Shown one piece after another: positions 9,411 to 18,064 of a stretch of DNA of 64,000 bases; position 1 is the stretch's first letter; each line of letters starts with the position of its first letter. This stretch comes from Gallalistipes aquisgranensis (lineage in GTDB: Bacteria; Bacteroidota; Bacteroidia; Bacteroidales; Rikenellaceae). The stretch covers positions 124,001 to 188,000 of the forward strand of contig NZ_JADCJY010000002.1 of assembly GCF_014982715.1 (NCBI RefSeq). Direction: 5' to 3'. Under the pieces are notes generated by a model, which searched no databases, had not been told where the DNA came from, and was given only the letters and a program-made list of their open reading frames with translations. The translations under genes were made by a program, and so were the position numbers.

Positions 9411-10874
9411 TTATGCCTGTTTTCCTCCCGTGCGCAGCGCGAATGCGTCACGCACCTCCTCCTTGTCGTCGAAATGGTGCTTCACTCCGCCCGCATCCTG
9501 GTAGGTTTCGTGTCCCTTCCCGGCCACCAGCACGATGTCGCCCGCCGAAGCCATCATCACGGCAGCCCGGATCGCCTCCCGGCGGTCGGTGATCGAAAGA
9601 TAGCGGTCGCCCGGCTGCACGCCCGCCTTCATCTGGGCCAGAATCGCCTCGGGGTCTTCCAGGCGGGGATTGTCGGAGGTGAGCACGGCCAGATCGGATT
9701 CGGAGGCGGCGATGTGCGCCATCTCGGGCCGTTTGGTCGCGTCGCGGTTGCCGCCGCATCCCACCACCACGTAGAGTTTCTGTTCCGGCGTACGGATCTC
9801 GTTGATCGTAGAGATGACGTTCTGCAGGGCATCCGGCGTGTGGGCATAGTCCACGATGGCCGTCACGCCATCCCCCGAACGCAGATATTCGAAACGGCCG
9901 TTCACAGGCCCCAGCGAACTGAGGCGGGTGAGCACCTCCCCTCGGTCAGCCCCCAGCAGGATCGCCGCGGCATAGACGCTCAGCAGATTGTAGGCGTTGA
10001 ACCGCCCCAGGAAACGCACCCACACTTCATCGGCATCGAACCGGAGCAGCATACCGTCGAAGAGCATCTCCACGATCCGGCAGCGGAAATCGGCCATACT
10101 CCGCAGCGAAAGGGTCTTCACCTGTGCCTGCGTGTTCTGCACCATCACCCGGCCGTTCCGGTCGTCGATGTTGACGAGCGCGAAAGCCCGGCGGGACAAC
10201 CCGTCGAAGAACAGTTTCTTGGCCCGGATATACTCCGCGAAAGTCTTATGATAATCCAGATGGTCGTGCGTGATGTTGGTAAATATGCCCCCGGCAAAGG
10301 TCAGCCCCTCGATCCGGTGCTGCACGATGCTGTGGGAACTCACCTCCATGAAGCAGTATTCGCATCCGGCCTCCACCATGTCGGCCATCATCTCGTTGAG
10401 CCGGATCGCGTCGGGCGTGGTGTGGGTCGAGGGGATCTCCCGCCCGTCCACGCGGTAAACCACCGTGGAGATCAGGCCCGCCTTGTATCCCAACCCCCGG
10501 AAAAGGTCGTAGAGAAGGGTGACGGTCGTCGTCTTGCCGTTGGTACCCGTCACGCCCACGAGCCGGAGCTTCGCGCTGGGATTTCCGTAAAAGGCGGAGG
10601 CGATACGCCCCATCGCCGCATTGGTGTCCTCCACCTGCACGTAGGCCACGCCGGGACGGACGGACGGAGGCATCCGCTGACAGACCACGGCGACCGCACC
10701 CGCGTCGAGCGCTTTCTCTATGTAGTCATGGCCGTCCGACTGCACGCCGCACACGGCGAAAAAGAGCTGGCCGGGCACCACTCGCCGGGAGTCGAATCCC
10801 AGCGAAGTGACCTCGGCATCGGCCGCTCCGGCCCGGGAGAGGACCTCCACGTCATTCAGAATTTCGCTTAACAT
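9411..10874 (-). CDS. murE: UDP-MurNAc-tripeptide synthetase MurE (meso-DAP type)
   Basis: MurE adds the third stem-peptide residue. The 487-aa product has the ATP loop GVTGTNGKTTTVTLLYDLF (about residue 110) and the C-terminal motif TSDNPRLEDP (about residue 403). The DNPR tetrad is the known signature for meso-diaminopimelate, so the peptidoglycan is predicted to be DAP-type. Upstream lies a 96-nt gap from ftsI that contains a good promoter box, so murE probably heads its own transcription unit as well as receiving read-through from ftsI. Confidence 0.97.
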   Translation of the reverse strand: MLSEILNDVEVLSRAGAADAEVTSLGFDSRRVVPGQLFFAVCGVQSDGHDYIEKALDAGAVAVVCQRMPPSVRPGVAYVQVEDTNAAMGRIASAFYGNPSAKLRLVGVTGTNGKTTTVTLLYDLFRGLGYKAGLISTVVYRVDGREIPSTHTTPDAIRLNEMMADMVEAGCEYCFMEVSSHSIVQHRIEGLTFAGGIFTNITHDHLDYHKTFAEYIRAKKLFFDGLSRRAFALVNIDDRNGRVMVQNTQAQVKTLSLRSMADFRCRIVEMLFDGMLLRFDADEVWVRFLGRFNAYNLLSVYAAAILLGADRGEVLTRLSSLGPVNGRFEYLRSGDGVTAIVDYAHTPDALQNVISTINEIRTPEQKLYVVVGCGGNRDATKRPEMAHIAASESDLAVLTSDNPRLEDPEAILAQMKAGVQPGDRYLSITDRREAIRAAVMMASAGDIVLVAGKGHETYQDAGGVKHHFDDKEEVRDAFALRTGGKQA

Positions 10875-10897
10875 TTCGATACTTTTATTGCAATGTA

Positions 10898-10905
10898 CAA
10901 AAGTA
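10898..10905 (-). promoter_or_regulatory. Probable promoter -7 box in front of murE
   Basis: Read on the minus strand this is TACTTTTG, a full match to the Bacteroidetes TAnnTTTG box, 23 nt before the murE ATG in the ftsI-murE gap. No good TTG appears at the -33 position, so strength is uncertain. Confidence 0.55.
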
Positions 10906-10970
10906 GGGTTTATCCACCAGAAAAAGGCACACGAAAACCGGTTTTATTGACATCTTATCGACATTCGGGC

Positions 10971-13124
10971 TCAGACTTCGAGCACGATGCCGACCACCTC
11001 GCCGCGATGGACCTCCGCCCCCGGCGGAACGGACTGCGAAACCACCCGCCCCCTCCCGCGGAACGAGACCTTCAACCCGCTCTTTTCCAACAGGTAGACG
11101 GCATCTTTCAGCCCCATGCCCCGCACGTCGGGTACCCGGCCGGCCTGCTGCTCCAGAGGGATCACCTCCACGAAGGTCGAATCCGTCCGTGTCTGTACCC
11201 AACCCCTGCCCCGGCGTTCGCCCTCCACGGGCAGCGAAAGTTTCGACGACACGCGCCTCACCTGGGGGGCCGGCCCCCCCTTCAGCGACACGGGCCCCTC
11301 CCACTTTCCGTCGTATCGCTTCGAGATGGGTTCCTGCCACTCCACCTGGGAGGCCACCACCCGGTCGGCAATGGCCCGGAACACGGGACCGGACAGCGAC
11401 GCGCCGTAATAGGTGTGATAGGAGCCGGGACCGTAATAGGTCTTGATAGCGACGATGCAGCTGTACTTGGGTTTGTCGGCCGGGAAATAGCCGACCAGCG
11501 TAGCCAGGTAGTGACGGCCGCCCCGGGCATCGGTATAGCCATGGCGACCCTGCGCGATCTGCGCGGTACCGGTCTTGCCGGCCACCGTGTAGTAGGGACT
11601 CTTGAGCACCCGGGCCGTTCCCTCGTTCACCACCCCCTCCAGACAGCCGCGCACCTTGTCGAGCGTCTCCGACGAGCAGATCTTCGGCACCAGCGTCTCG
11701 GTAGGGAAGGTGCGGACGGTCTGCCCGTACTCCCTCAGTTCCCTCACCAGCAACGGACGCACCATCCGTCCGTCGTTGGCCACGGCATTATAAAGGGCGA
11801 GCGTGTGCATCGGCGTCAGACGCAGGGCATATCCGTAAGCCATCATCGCCAGCGTGGTACCGTCCCAGTACCGCTCTCCGGGATGCTTCACCACAGGCGT
11901 CGCCTCGCCGGCGATCTGCATGCCCAGCTCCTTGTCCAGCCCCATGCCGCAGATGAAATCGACGAACCGGGCCGGATCGTTCTGGTAGTGCTCCCACACC
12001 GCCTTGGCGAACCCCACGTTCGACGAGTGCTCGAACACCTGACGCAGGGTGAGCACGCCGTCCTTGTGCGAATCCACGATCTTCGCCTTGCCCACCCGGG
12101 CCGTACCGCCCTCGGTATCGATCTTGTCGTCGAGCGTCATCTTCGCGTCGTCCAACAGGGCGATCAGCGACGCCAGCTTGAACGTGGAACCCGGCTCGAG
12201 GTTCATGCCGATCGCATAGTTGAAATCCTCCACGAACTGCCCTTCCCCCTTGCGGGTCAGGTTAGCCATGGCCCGGATTTCGCCCGTAGCCACCTCCATC
12301 AGCACGACCGTGCCCCACTGGGCATGTCCCAGATCGAGCTGGCGCTTGAGAGCCGTCTCGGCCACGTCCTGAATATCCACGTCCAGCGTGGTGACCACGT
12401 CGATCCCGTTGACCGGCTCCACGTTCTCGGCATCGGGCACAGGCACCTTGAAACTACCCGACACACGCTGCATGAGCGTATTGCCGTCGATTCCCTTCAG
12501 GTCGTGGTCGAACGCCCCCTCGATTCCGATTTTGGTACCGGTCTGGTTCACGCGGCCGATCGTCCGGGCCGCCAGCGAACCGTGGGGCCGCAGCCGGAGA
12601 TTGACCTGTTCGACGATCAGCCCTCCCCGGTTCTGCCCGAGGCGGAAGATCGGGAAACGAGTGATCTGCTTCAGCTCGATATAGTTGACCCGGCGGGGAG
12701 AGAGGCGGACATAACGGTTCGACTTCCGGTTGCGGCGGGCCGTCACCAGTTTATTGCGGTAGGCGGCCACGCTTTTGTCCTTGAAGAACGTGGCCAGACA
12801 GTAGGCCAGCGAATCCACATCGCGGTTGAAAACGGAATCGGCCAGACCTGCCGCCGCGAAGTCCATGCGAATCTCGAAAGTCGGAATCGAAATGGCCAGC
12901 GTACGGCCGTCGCGGGCCAGAATGTCGCCCCGGTCGGCTTCGATCGTCACCCGTTCGTAAGTGATCCGGCGCGCCTTTCTGCGCAGTTCATCGCCCTGCG
13001 GCCCGTACTGAATCCAGAGCACCCGCGCGAATATGGCCACACCAGCCAGCACGAAAAACAGGTAGAGCATCCGCACACGCAGCAGGATGTCGCGCTTGAT
13101 TCCCGTCTTCTTCTCTTGCACCAT
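10971..13124 (-). CDS. ftsI: Septal transpeptidase FtsI/PBP3 with a PASTA domain
   Basis: FtsI is the class B penicillin-binding protein that crosslinks septal peptidoglycan together with FtsW. The 717-aa product has a membrane anchor at about residues 18-38, a pedestal domain, and a transpeptidase domain with SxxK in EPGSTFKLAS (Ser about 313), SSN in EHSSNVGFAK and KTG in VAGKTGTAQIA. The last 60 residues, from VPDVRGMGLKDAVYLL, form one PASTA repeat. PASTA-bearing FtsI/SpoVD-type proteins are usual in this phylum. Its ATG overlaps the ftsL stop by one base (TAATG). Confidence 0.96.
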   Translation of the reverse strand: MVQEKKTGIKRDILLRVRMLYLFFVLAGVAIFARVLWIQYGPQGDELRRKARRITYERVTIEADRGDILARDGRTLAISIPTFEIRMDFAAAGLADSVFNRDVDSLAYCLATFFKDKSVAAYRNKLVTARRNRKSNRYVRLSPRRVNYIELKQITRFPIFRLGQNRGGLIVEQVNLRLRPHGSLAARTIGRVNQTGTKIGIEGAFDHDLKGIDGNTLMQRVSGSFKVPVPDAENVEPVNGIDVVTTLDVDIQDVAETALKRQLDLGHAQWGTVVLMEVATGEIRAMANLTRKGEGQFVEDFNYAIGMNLEPGSTFKLASLIALLDDAKMTLDDKIDTEGGTARVGKAKIVDSHKDGVLTLRQVFEHSSNVGFAKAVWEHYQNDPARFVDFICGMGLDKELGMQIAGEATPVVKHPGERYWDGTTLAMMAYGYALRLTPMHTLALYNAVANDGRMVRPLLVRELREYGQTVRTFPTETLVPKICSSETLDKVRGCLEGVVNEGTARVLKSPYYTVAGKTGTAQIAQGRHGYTDARGGRHYLATLVGYFPADKPKYSCIVAIKTYYGPGSYHTYYGASLSGPVFRAIADRVVASQVEWQEPISKRYDGKWEGPVSLKGGPAPQVRRVSSKLSLPVEGERRGRGWVQTRTDSTFVEVIPLEQQAGRVPDVRGMGLKDAVYLLEKSGLKVSFRGRGRVVSQSVPPGAEVHRGEVVGIVLEV

Positions 13125-13729
13125 TACTTTCCGATCACTTTAGGGGGTACGAGCGACTCCTGGAGGTCGATGCCCCGCACCTCCAGTTCACGGATGATCT
13201 CGCTCTGCCGCGTGGAGTTCATCCGCATGGCGGAGATGGTGAGCGACTTGGCACGCAACTCCTTCACCTCCTTCACCAGCGCGTCGTGGCGACGGTGGAG
13301 GTGCTGCATGCGGAACACGTTCGAAATATAGAGCAACATCAGGAAGGCCACGAACAACAGGTACGGATACAGGCGCCGGACCTCGGACTTCGAGAGGATA
13401 TTGCCCGACAGCAGGGAACCGACATACTCTTTCAGCCTGGAGGGAGGCGCAACGGAGGCCTCTTCGTCGTCCTCCCTGTCCGGCGATGCCGCGGATGCGC
13501 CGGAGGTATCCGGCCCCACCCCTTCTTCCTTCATCCCGGCGGAGGAACCGGCGGGAGCACTGGCTGCCCCTTCCGGAACATCTTCCCCCAGCACCACCAC
13601 ATCCTCCTCCGGCTCCCCCCGGCGGGAGCGCAGGCCGGAGGCGAACTCCTCCGTTCCGCGCAGCGTCTCTTTCAGCCGCCGCTGCTGTTCCAGTTCCCAC
13701 TCGGGGTCTATGATCGTATCCTTGGGCAT
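13124..13729 (-). CDS. ftsL: FtsL-like division protein
   Basis: This 201-aa protein sits where ftsL is expected, between rsmH and ftsI. It has a long acidic, Pro/Ser-rich cytoplasmic region (about residues 1-110), one membrane segment at about 122-142 (YPYLLFVAFLMLLYISNVF), and a short periplasmic coiled-coil-like tail rich in Leu, Glu and Arg. That topology fits FtsL, which forms a coiled coil with FtsB and recruits FtsW/FtsI. Sequence similarity in this family is too weak to prove it, so position and topology carry the call. The cytoplasmic extension is much longer than in E. coli FtsL (121 aa in total). Confidence 0.8.
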   Translation of the reverse strand: MPKDTIIDPEWELEQQRRLKETLRGTEEFASGLRSRRGEPEEDVVVLGEDVPEGAASAPAGSSAGMKEEGVGPDTSGASAASPDREDDEEASVAPPSRLKEYVGSLLSGNILSKSEVRRLYPYLLFVAFLMLLYISNVFRMQHLHRRHDALVKEVKELRAKSLTISAMRMNSTRQSEIIRELEVRGIDLQESLVPPKVIGK

Positions 13730-13749
13730 GGTATCCTTTCAAAATCCGG

Positions 13750-14661
13750 TCAGCGCTCCGCAGACTTCTCCGCCACACGGAGGCGGGCGCTGCGGGAACG
13801 GGGATTGCGCGCCAGTTCATCGTCGGAAGGGACGATCGCCTTGCGCGAAACCACCGTGAAGGGCGACTGCACGCGCCCGTAAAAATCCTGCTCCGCCCTT
13901 CCCCCGAAATTGCCGCTGCGCATGAAATTCTTCACCAGGCGGTCCTCCAGCGAGTGATAGGAGATCACGGCCAGGCGGCCGCCGGGACGCAGCACCTTCA
14001 GACTCTGTTCCAGCGCCATTTTCAGCGCCTCCATCTCGTGATTCACCTCAATCCGCAGTGCCTGGAACAGCTTGGAGAGAAACTTGGTTTCGTCTTTTTT
14101 CGGCGTACAGGGCGCCACCGCCTCCACCAGTGCGGAGATGGTGAGGATCGGACCCGCCGCCCGCGCACGCTCGATGCAGTTGGCGATCTTGTAGGGAGTG
14201 TCCAGCTCGCCCCACTCGCGGAAGATGCGGGTGAGCCGCTCGTTCGTATAGGTGTTCACCACCTGTTCGGCCGAGAAACCGGCCCGCTGGTTCATCCGCA
14301 TGTCGAGCGGCGCATCGAAACGGAACGAAAATCCCCGCTCCCGCGTGTCGAAGTGGTGGGAGGAGACCCCCAGATCGGCCAGCACGCCGTCGACCCGTTC
14401 CACGCCCCGCAGACGAAGCGCTCCCCGCATGAAACGGAAATTGCTCTCCACGAAGTGGAAACGCGGATCGTCCGGCACGTTGGCCCGGACATCCGCATCC
14501 TGGTCGAAAGCATACAGGCGCCCCCCGGGGCCGAGCTTTCCGAGCAGGGCGCGGGAGTGGCCGCCGCCGCCGAAAGTCAGGTCGACATAGGTCCCGTCGG
14601 GCCTGATATCAAGCGCCCCGATCGACTCGTCCAGCAGCACGGGTACGTGATAATCGGTCAT
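13750..14661 (-). CDS. rsmH: 16S rRNA (cytosine(1402)-N4)-methyltransferase RsmH
   Basis: RsmH (MraW) methylates C1402 of 16S rRNA in the decoding centre using S-adenosylmethionine. The 303-aa product begins YHVPVLLDESIGAL and has the SAM loop YVDLTFGGGGHSRALL, then GVLADLGVSSHHFD and the C-terminal GGRLAVISYHSLEDRLVKNF, all diagnostic. It is the first gene of the dcw cluster. The usual mraZ upstream is missing; the next gene points the other way. Confidence 0.97.
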   Translation of the reverse strand: MTDYHVPVLLDESIGALDIRPDGTYVDLTFGGGGHSRALLGKLGPGGRLYAFDQDADVRANVPDDPRFHFVESNFRFMRGALRLRGVERVDGVLADLGVSSHHFDTRERGFSFRFDAPLDMRMNQRAGFSAEQVVNTYTNERLTRIFREWGELDTPYKIANCIERARAAGPILTISALVEAVAPCTPKKDETKFLSKLFQALRIEVNHEMEALKMALEQSLKVLRPGGRLAVISYHSLEDRLVKNFMRSGNFGGRAEQDFYGRVQSPFTVVSRKAIVPSDDELARNPRSRSARLRVAEKSAER

Positions 14662-14688
14662 CGTTCGCAGTTGTCATGAATCACGCGG

Positions 14689-14719
14689 TAAAGATACGCT
14701 ATTCGGAAGGCTTTTCAAA
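14689..14719 (-). promoter_or_regulatory. Probable promoter of the dcw cluster (rsmH)
   Basis: On the minus strand TTTG (14716-14719) is followed after 19 nt by TATCTTTA (14689-14696), one base off the TAnnTTTG consensus. The box is 27 nt before the rsmH ATG. Spacing and position both fit a primary-sigma promoter for the cluster. Confidence 0.6.
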
Positions 14720-14742
14720 ACGGATTTCCGCAAAGAGTTTTT

Positions 14743-14750
14743 TATATTTG
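14743..14750 (+). promoter_or_regulatory. Probable promoter -7 box for the glsA-like gene
   Basis: TATATTTG followed by C matches the TAnnTTTG(C) box and ends 40 nt before the ATG at 14791. The -33 element is weak. Confidence 0.55.
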
Positions 14751-14790
14751 CAGAAATTTTCGAATAACCGTAACCTCAACCGAAACCGTC

Positions 14791-15603
14791 ATGGAAGTCA
14801 GCGTCGCGGAGGTGCTCCGCAAGAAAAACCCGGCGGCGGCCCGGTGGATTCCCGGCTTCGCGGTGCGTTACCTCGCCCGCATCGTCCATGAGGAGGAGGT
14901 AAACTCCTACCTGCGCGACTTCGCCGACCTGGATGCCATCCACTTCGTCAAGGCCTGTCTGGAGCGCATGCGGATCGGCTACCGGGCCGAAGGCATGGAA
15001 AAACTCGATCCGCAGGGCCGCTACATCTTCACCTCGAACCATCCCTTCGGCGGCGTGGACGGCCTGATGCTGGCCGACGAGGTGAGCAAACACTTCGGCG
15101 ACGTGCGCGTGGTGGTGAACGACATCCTGATGAACCTCACCCCGCTGGCCCCGCTCTTCATCCCCGTCAACAAGCACGGACGGCAGAACCCCGCCTACCT
15201 GCGCATGTTCAACGAGGCGTTCGATTCTCAGCTTCCGATCGTCACTTTCCCGGCCGGCCTCTGCTCCCGGCGCACGAACGGCACGGTGGCGGACGCCCCG
15301 TGGAAATCCAATTTCGTCAAACGGGCCGTTGCCTCCCGGCGGGACATCGTCCCCGTCCATTTCGACGGGGAGCTCTCGAACTTTTTCTACCGGCTCTCGA
15401 ACATCCGCAAAAGACTGGGGATCAAGGCCAATATTGAAATGCTCTACCTGGCCGACGAAATGTTCAAACAGGGCGGGCGCCATTTCGACATCCGGATCGG
15501 CGACCCCGTACCGTGGCAGGAAATCCGCGCGGAAGGCACACCTGCCCGATGGGCCGAGCGCATCCGCACAAATGCGTATAATTTAAAAAATTCCGGCCGG
15601 TAG
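14791..15603 (+). CDS. Lysophospholipid acyltransferase, GlsA/OlsA-like
   Basis: This 270-aa protein belongs to the PlsC-type acyltransferases. The family HxxxxD motif is replaced or displaced: the region reads FTSNHPFGGVDGLML (His about 80, Asp about 86), and the later block VTFPAGLCSRR corresponds to the FPEGTRS motif. The next gene is a GNAT related to OlsB/GlsB, and in Bacteroides this kind of pair makes glycine lipids: GlsB N-acylates glycine and GlsA adds the second acyl chain. I infer the same role here. A general lyso-acyltransferase function is the alternative. Confidence 0.8.
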   Translation: MEVSVAEVLRKKNPAAARWIPGFAVRYLARIVHEEEVNSYLRDFADLDAIHFVKACLERMRIGYRAEGMEKLDPQGRYIFTSNHPFGGVDGLMLADEVSKHFGDVRVVVNDILMNLTPLAPLFIPVNKHGRQNPAYLRMFNEAFDSQLPIVTFPAGLCSRRTNGTVADAPWKSNFVKRAVASRRDIVPVHFDGELSNFFYRLSNIRKRLGIKANIEMLYLADEMFKQGGRHFDIRIGDPVPWQEIRAEGTPARWAERIRTNAYNLKNSGR

Positions 15604-15626
15604 GCTCCACTTTTCAATTGTTTGGC

Positions 15627-15634
15627 TATTTTTG
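15627..15634 (+). promoter_or_regulatory. Probable promoter -7 box for the GNAT gene
   Basis: TATTTTTG, a full match to TAnnTTTG, 29 nt before the ATG at 15664. It lies downstream of an in-frame ATG at 15622, which argues that 15664 is the true start. Confidence 0.55.
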
Positions 15635-15663
15635 TACGGTTTTCCACACGAGCAGAACGAAAG

Positions 15664-16572
15664 ATGAAACCCCTGATAGACCCCGTACCCCGAGAACTGA
15701 TCGAGCAGGAACTGACCCCCGAGCGTCTGATGCGCAACACCAACAACGGAGGCAACCGCATCTATGTCATCACGGCCGAGAACAGTCCCCACACCATGCA
15801 GGAGATCGGACGACTGCGGGAATGGTCGTTCCGCGACGCGGGAGGCGGCACGGGCGCCGAGGTGGACATCGACGAACTGGACACCGTCCCCGGCGGATAC
15901 AATCAGCTGCTGGTATGGGACCCGAACGCCCGCGAGATCATCGGCGGCTACCGCTTCATCATCTCCCGGGACAGCCACACGAAATACCTCTCCACCGAAC
16001 ACTACTTCCGGTTCAGCGACCGTTTCCGCCGCGACATCCTGCCGTGGACCATCGAACTGGGCCGCTCGTTCGTACAGCCCCACTACCAGGGCACACGCAC
16101 CAACCCCAAGGCGATCTACGCCCTCGACAACCTGTGGGACGGGCTCGGAGGGCTGATCGTACGCAATCCCGACATGAAGTATTTCTTCGGAAAGGTCACC
16201 ATGTACGGCGACTACAACCGGGAGGCCCGCAACATGCTGATCTATTTCCTGCGCAAATATTTTCCCGACACGGAAAACCTGGTGGAGCCGATCTACCCGA
16301 TCGAACTGGACATCGACAACGAAAAGATGGCGGAGATATTCTGCGGCGCCAACTACGCCGAAGACTACAAAATCCTGGGGCGGGAAATCCGGGCCCGGAA
16401 CGAAAACGTTCCTCCACTCATCAACTCCTACATGAACCTCTCGCCCACGATGCGGGTCTTCGGAACCGTATGCAATCCCGATTTCGGCGACGTGGAAGAG
16501 ACGGGCATCCTGATCACCATCGAGGACATCTATCCGAAAAAGAGCGAACGGCACACGAAAAACATGCAGTAG
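15664..16572 (+). CDS. GNAT N-acyltransferase, GlsB/OlsB-like
   Basis: This 302-aa protein resembles the OlsB-type acyl-ACP N-acyltransferases that acylate the amino group of ornithine or, in Bacteroides (GlsB), glycine. Visible blocks include EIGRLREWSFRDAGGG, GGYRFIISR and the long GNAT-like region ELGRSFVQPHYQGTRTNPKA. It follows the GlsA-like gene by 60 nt and has its own promoter box. I chose ATG 15664 because an earlier in-frame ATG (15622) precedes that box. The predicted role is the first step of glycine lipid synthesis at the inner membrane; substrate specificity is inferred. Confidence 0.78.
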   Translation: MKPLIDPVPRELIEQELTPERLMRNTNNGGNRIYVITAENSPHTMQEIGRLREWSFRDAGGGTGAEVDIDELDTVPGGYNQLLVWDPNAREIIGGYRFIISRDSHTKYLSTEHYFRFSDRFRRDILPWTIELGRSFVQPHYQGTRTNPKAIYALDNLWDGLGGLIVRNPDMKYFFGKVTMYGDYNREARNMLIYFLRKYFPDTENLVEPIYPIELDIDNEKMAEIFCGANYAEDYKILGREIRARNENVPPLINSYMNLSPTMRVFGTVCNPDFGDVEETGILITIEDIYPKKSERHTKNMQ

Positions 16573-16784
16573 ACCGGCCGCGGGGAGGGTTTCATCCGTA
16601 CCCGACAGTCGTCGGCACACCGTCGTGCACCTGAAACGGGCTCATTTCCGGCACACCGGAAACCCTGTTCTTCCGGCACTCGCCGAAACACTTTCCGCCG
16701 ATGCGAAACTGGTACGAACCTTGCGGAAGAGAGCAGGGGAAACCGCCGTACGGCGACCCGCACGACTTTCAAAAATCGTTCGAC

Positions 16785-16958
16785 ATGGCAGACATAGACA
16801 ATTTTTACGACGACAAACTGGACTTCACCGATGCGGAAGACCAGCTCAGGGATCAATCCGAAGAATTTAAGGAGACCGTAGGGGATACGGACGACGAAAA
16901 GAAAAAAACGGAACAGGAGACGGAAAAGAAACCGAAACCCTGCGGCTGCCGGCGCTGA
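16785..16958 (+). CDS. Small acidic protein of unknown function
   Basis: A 57-aa open frame starting MADIDNFYDDKLDF. It is highly charged, Asp/Glu-rich in the first half and Lys-rich later, and ends KPKPCGCRR with a CxC pair. No signal peptide or membrane segment is present and I recognise no family. A longer in-frame start at 16701 exists but adds atypical sequence. It stands alone between the GNAT gene and the convergent polyprenyl synthase, whose stop is only 16 nt away. Charge pattern and codon use look gene-like, but expression is unproven. The 212 nt upstream (16573-16784) hold nothing I recognise. Confidence 0.5.
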   Translation: MADIDNFYDDKLDFTDAEDQLRDQSEEFKETVGDTDDEKKKTEQETEKKPKPCGCRR

Positions 16959-16974
16959 CCGAGCCGCGACGGAA

Positions 16975-17958
16975 TCATTTCTCCCGCTCGGCGATATAAT
17001 CGCACAGGCTCAGCAACGAACGGCGGCAGGGAGAGTCGGGATAGCCGCCGAGCAACGCACGGGCACGGTCGAGATAGTCGCCCATGACCTCGGCCGACCG
17101 CTCCAGTCCCCGGCCCGCGACCACCGCGTCGCGCAGATAATCCACATTCTGCGGACGGCGCCGGATATCGGAGAGCTTGGCAATCAGATGCCGCCGCTCC
17201 CTATCGGAGACGGACTCCAGAACGGTGAGCAGAGGCAGCGTGATCTTGCGTTCCCTCAGGTCGCCGCAGGCCGGCTTGCCCGTCTGGGAGGAGAGGGCGT
17301 AGTCCAGTATGTCATCCTTGATCTGGAAAGCAATTCCCAGATGGTCCCCGAACGTCTTCATCCGCTCCACCTCCTCCGCGGAGGCTCCCACAGCCAGCGC
17401 ACCCGATCCGCTGCTGGCCCCGATCAGCGTGGCCGTTTTCTTATAGATAATGTCCAGATAGATCTCCCGGGTCATCTCCAGCCGGTCGCTCTGCTGGCTC
17501 TGAGTGAGCTCGCCTTCGCAGACCTGCCCGATCGACTTTGTAATAAAAGTTACGATATCGGTCGCTCCGCGTTCCAGTCCGACGGAAAAACTCCGGGCGA
17601 AAATATAGTCGCCGATCAACACGGAAGTGCGCGAACGCCACAAGGCGTTGACCGCAGGCTTGCTGCGCCGCACATAGGCCTCGTCCACCACGTCGTCGTG
17701 GACGAGCGACGCCGTATGCAGCATCTCGATCAGCATGGCCGCCAGGAAACTCCGCTCCCCGATCGGCTCCGTTCCCCGGTGCAGGGCCCCGGAGAGCATG
17801 ACCAGCAGGGGGCGGATACCCTTGCCCCGCGTACCGAAAATATAGTTCAGCACCGACGACACATAGGCGTTCGGACTGCGGAGAGCATCGCGCAGATACT
17901 CCTCGTAGGCCGACAGTTCCGCCGCCACGGGTTCACGTATCGAATCGAGTGTCGCCAT
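16975..17958 (-). CDS. Polyprenyl diphosphate synthase (IspB-like)
   Basis: A trans-isoprenyl diphosphate synthase that extends farnesyl-PP with IPP, probably making the side chain of menaquinone. The 327-aa product has the first Asp-rich motif in LVHDDVVDEAYVRR and the second in QIKDDILDY, and the GTRGKGIRPLLVMLSG region. Start ATG 17958 (MATLDSIREP) is preferred over 17991 because a promoter box overlaps the longer start. Chain length cannot be read reliably from sequence, so the exact product (octaprenyl or similar) is open. Confidence 0.92.
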   Translation of the reverse strand: MATLDSIREPVAAELSAYEEYLRDALRSPNAYVSSVLNYIFGTRGKGIRPLLVMLSGALHRGTEPIGERSFLAAMLIEMLHTASLVHDDVVDEAYVRRSKPAVNALWRSRTSVLIGDYIFARSFSVGLERGATDIVTFITKSIGQVCEGELTQSQQSDRLEMTREIYLDIIYKKTATLIGASSGSGALAVGASAEEVERMKTFGDHLGIAFQIKDDILDYALSSQTGKPACGDLRERKITLPLLTVLESVSDRERRHLIAKLSDIRRRPQNVDYLRDAVVAGRGLERSAEVMGDYLDRARALLGGYPDSPCRRSLLSLCDYIAEREK

Positions 17959-17988
17959 TCTACGGTTTTCGAAGCAACAAATGTAAGG

Positions 17989-17996
17989 CAAATTTA
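17989..17996 (-). promoter_or_regulatory. Probable promoter -7 box of the polyprenyl synthase gene
   Basis: TAAATTTG on the minus strand matches TAnnTTTG and lies 30 nt before the ATG at 17958. Confidence 0.5.
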
Positions 17997-18064
17997 CGGA
18001 TAGTTTCCGATATCTCGACTATTTTTTATTACTTTGCAACATTAAAAACCGCTTCGTTTAAGGA

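Noticed and set aside
14662-14790. A hidden mraZ gene upstream of rsmH
   Set aside because: The 129-nt gap is too short and no open frame on the minus strand resembles MraZ.
16573-16784. An RNA gene in the gap after the GNAT gene
   Set aside because: No tRNA cloverleaf or clear promoter and hairpin combination was seen.
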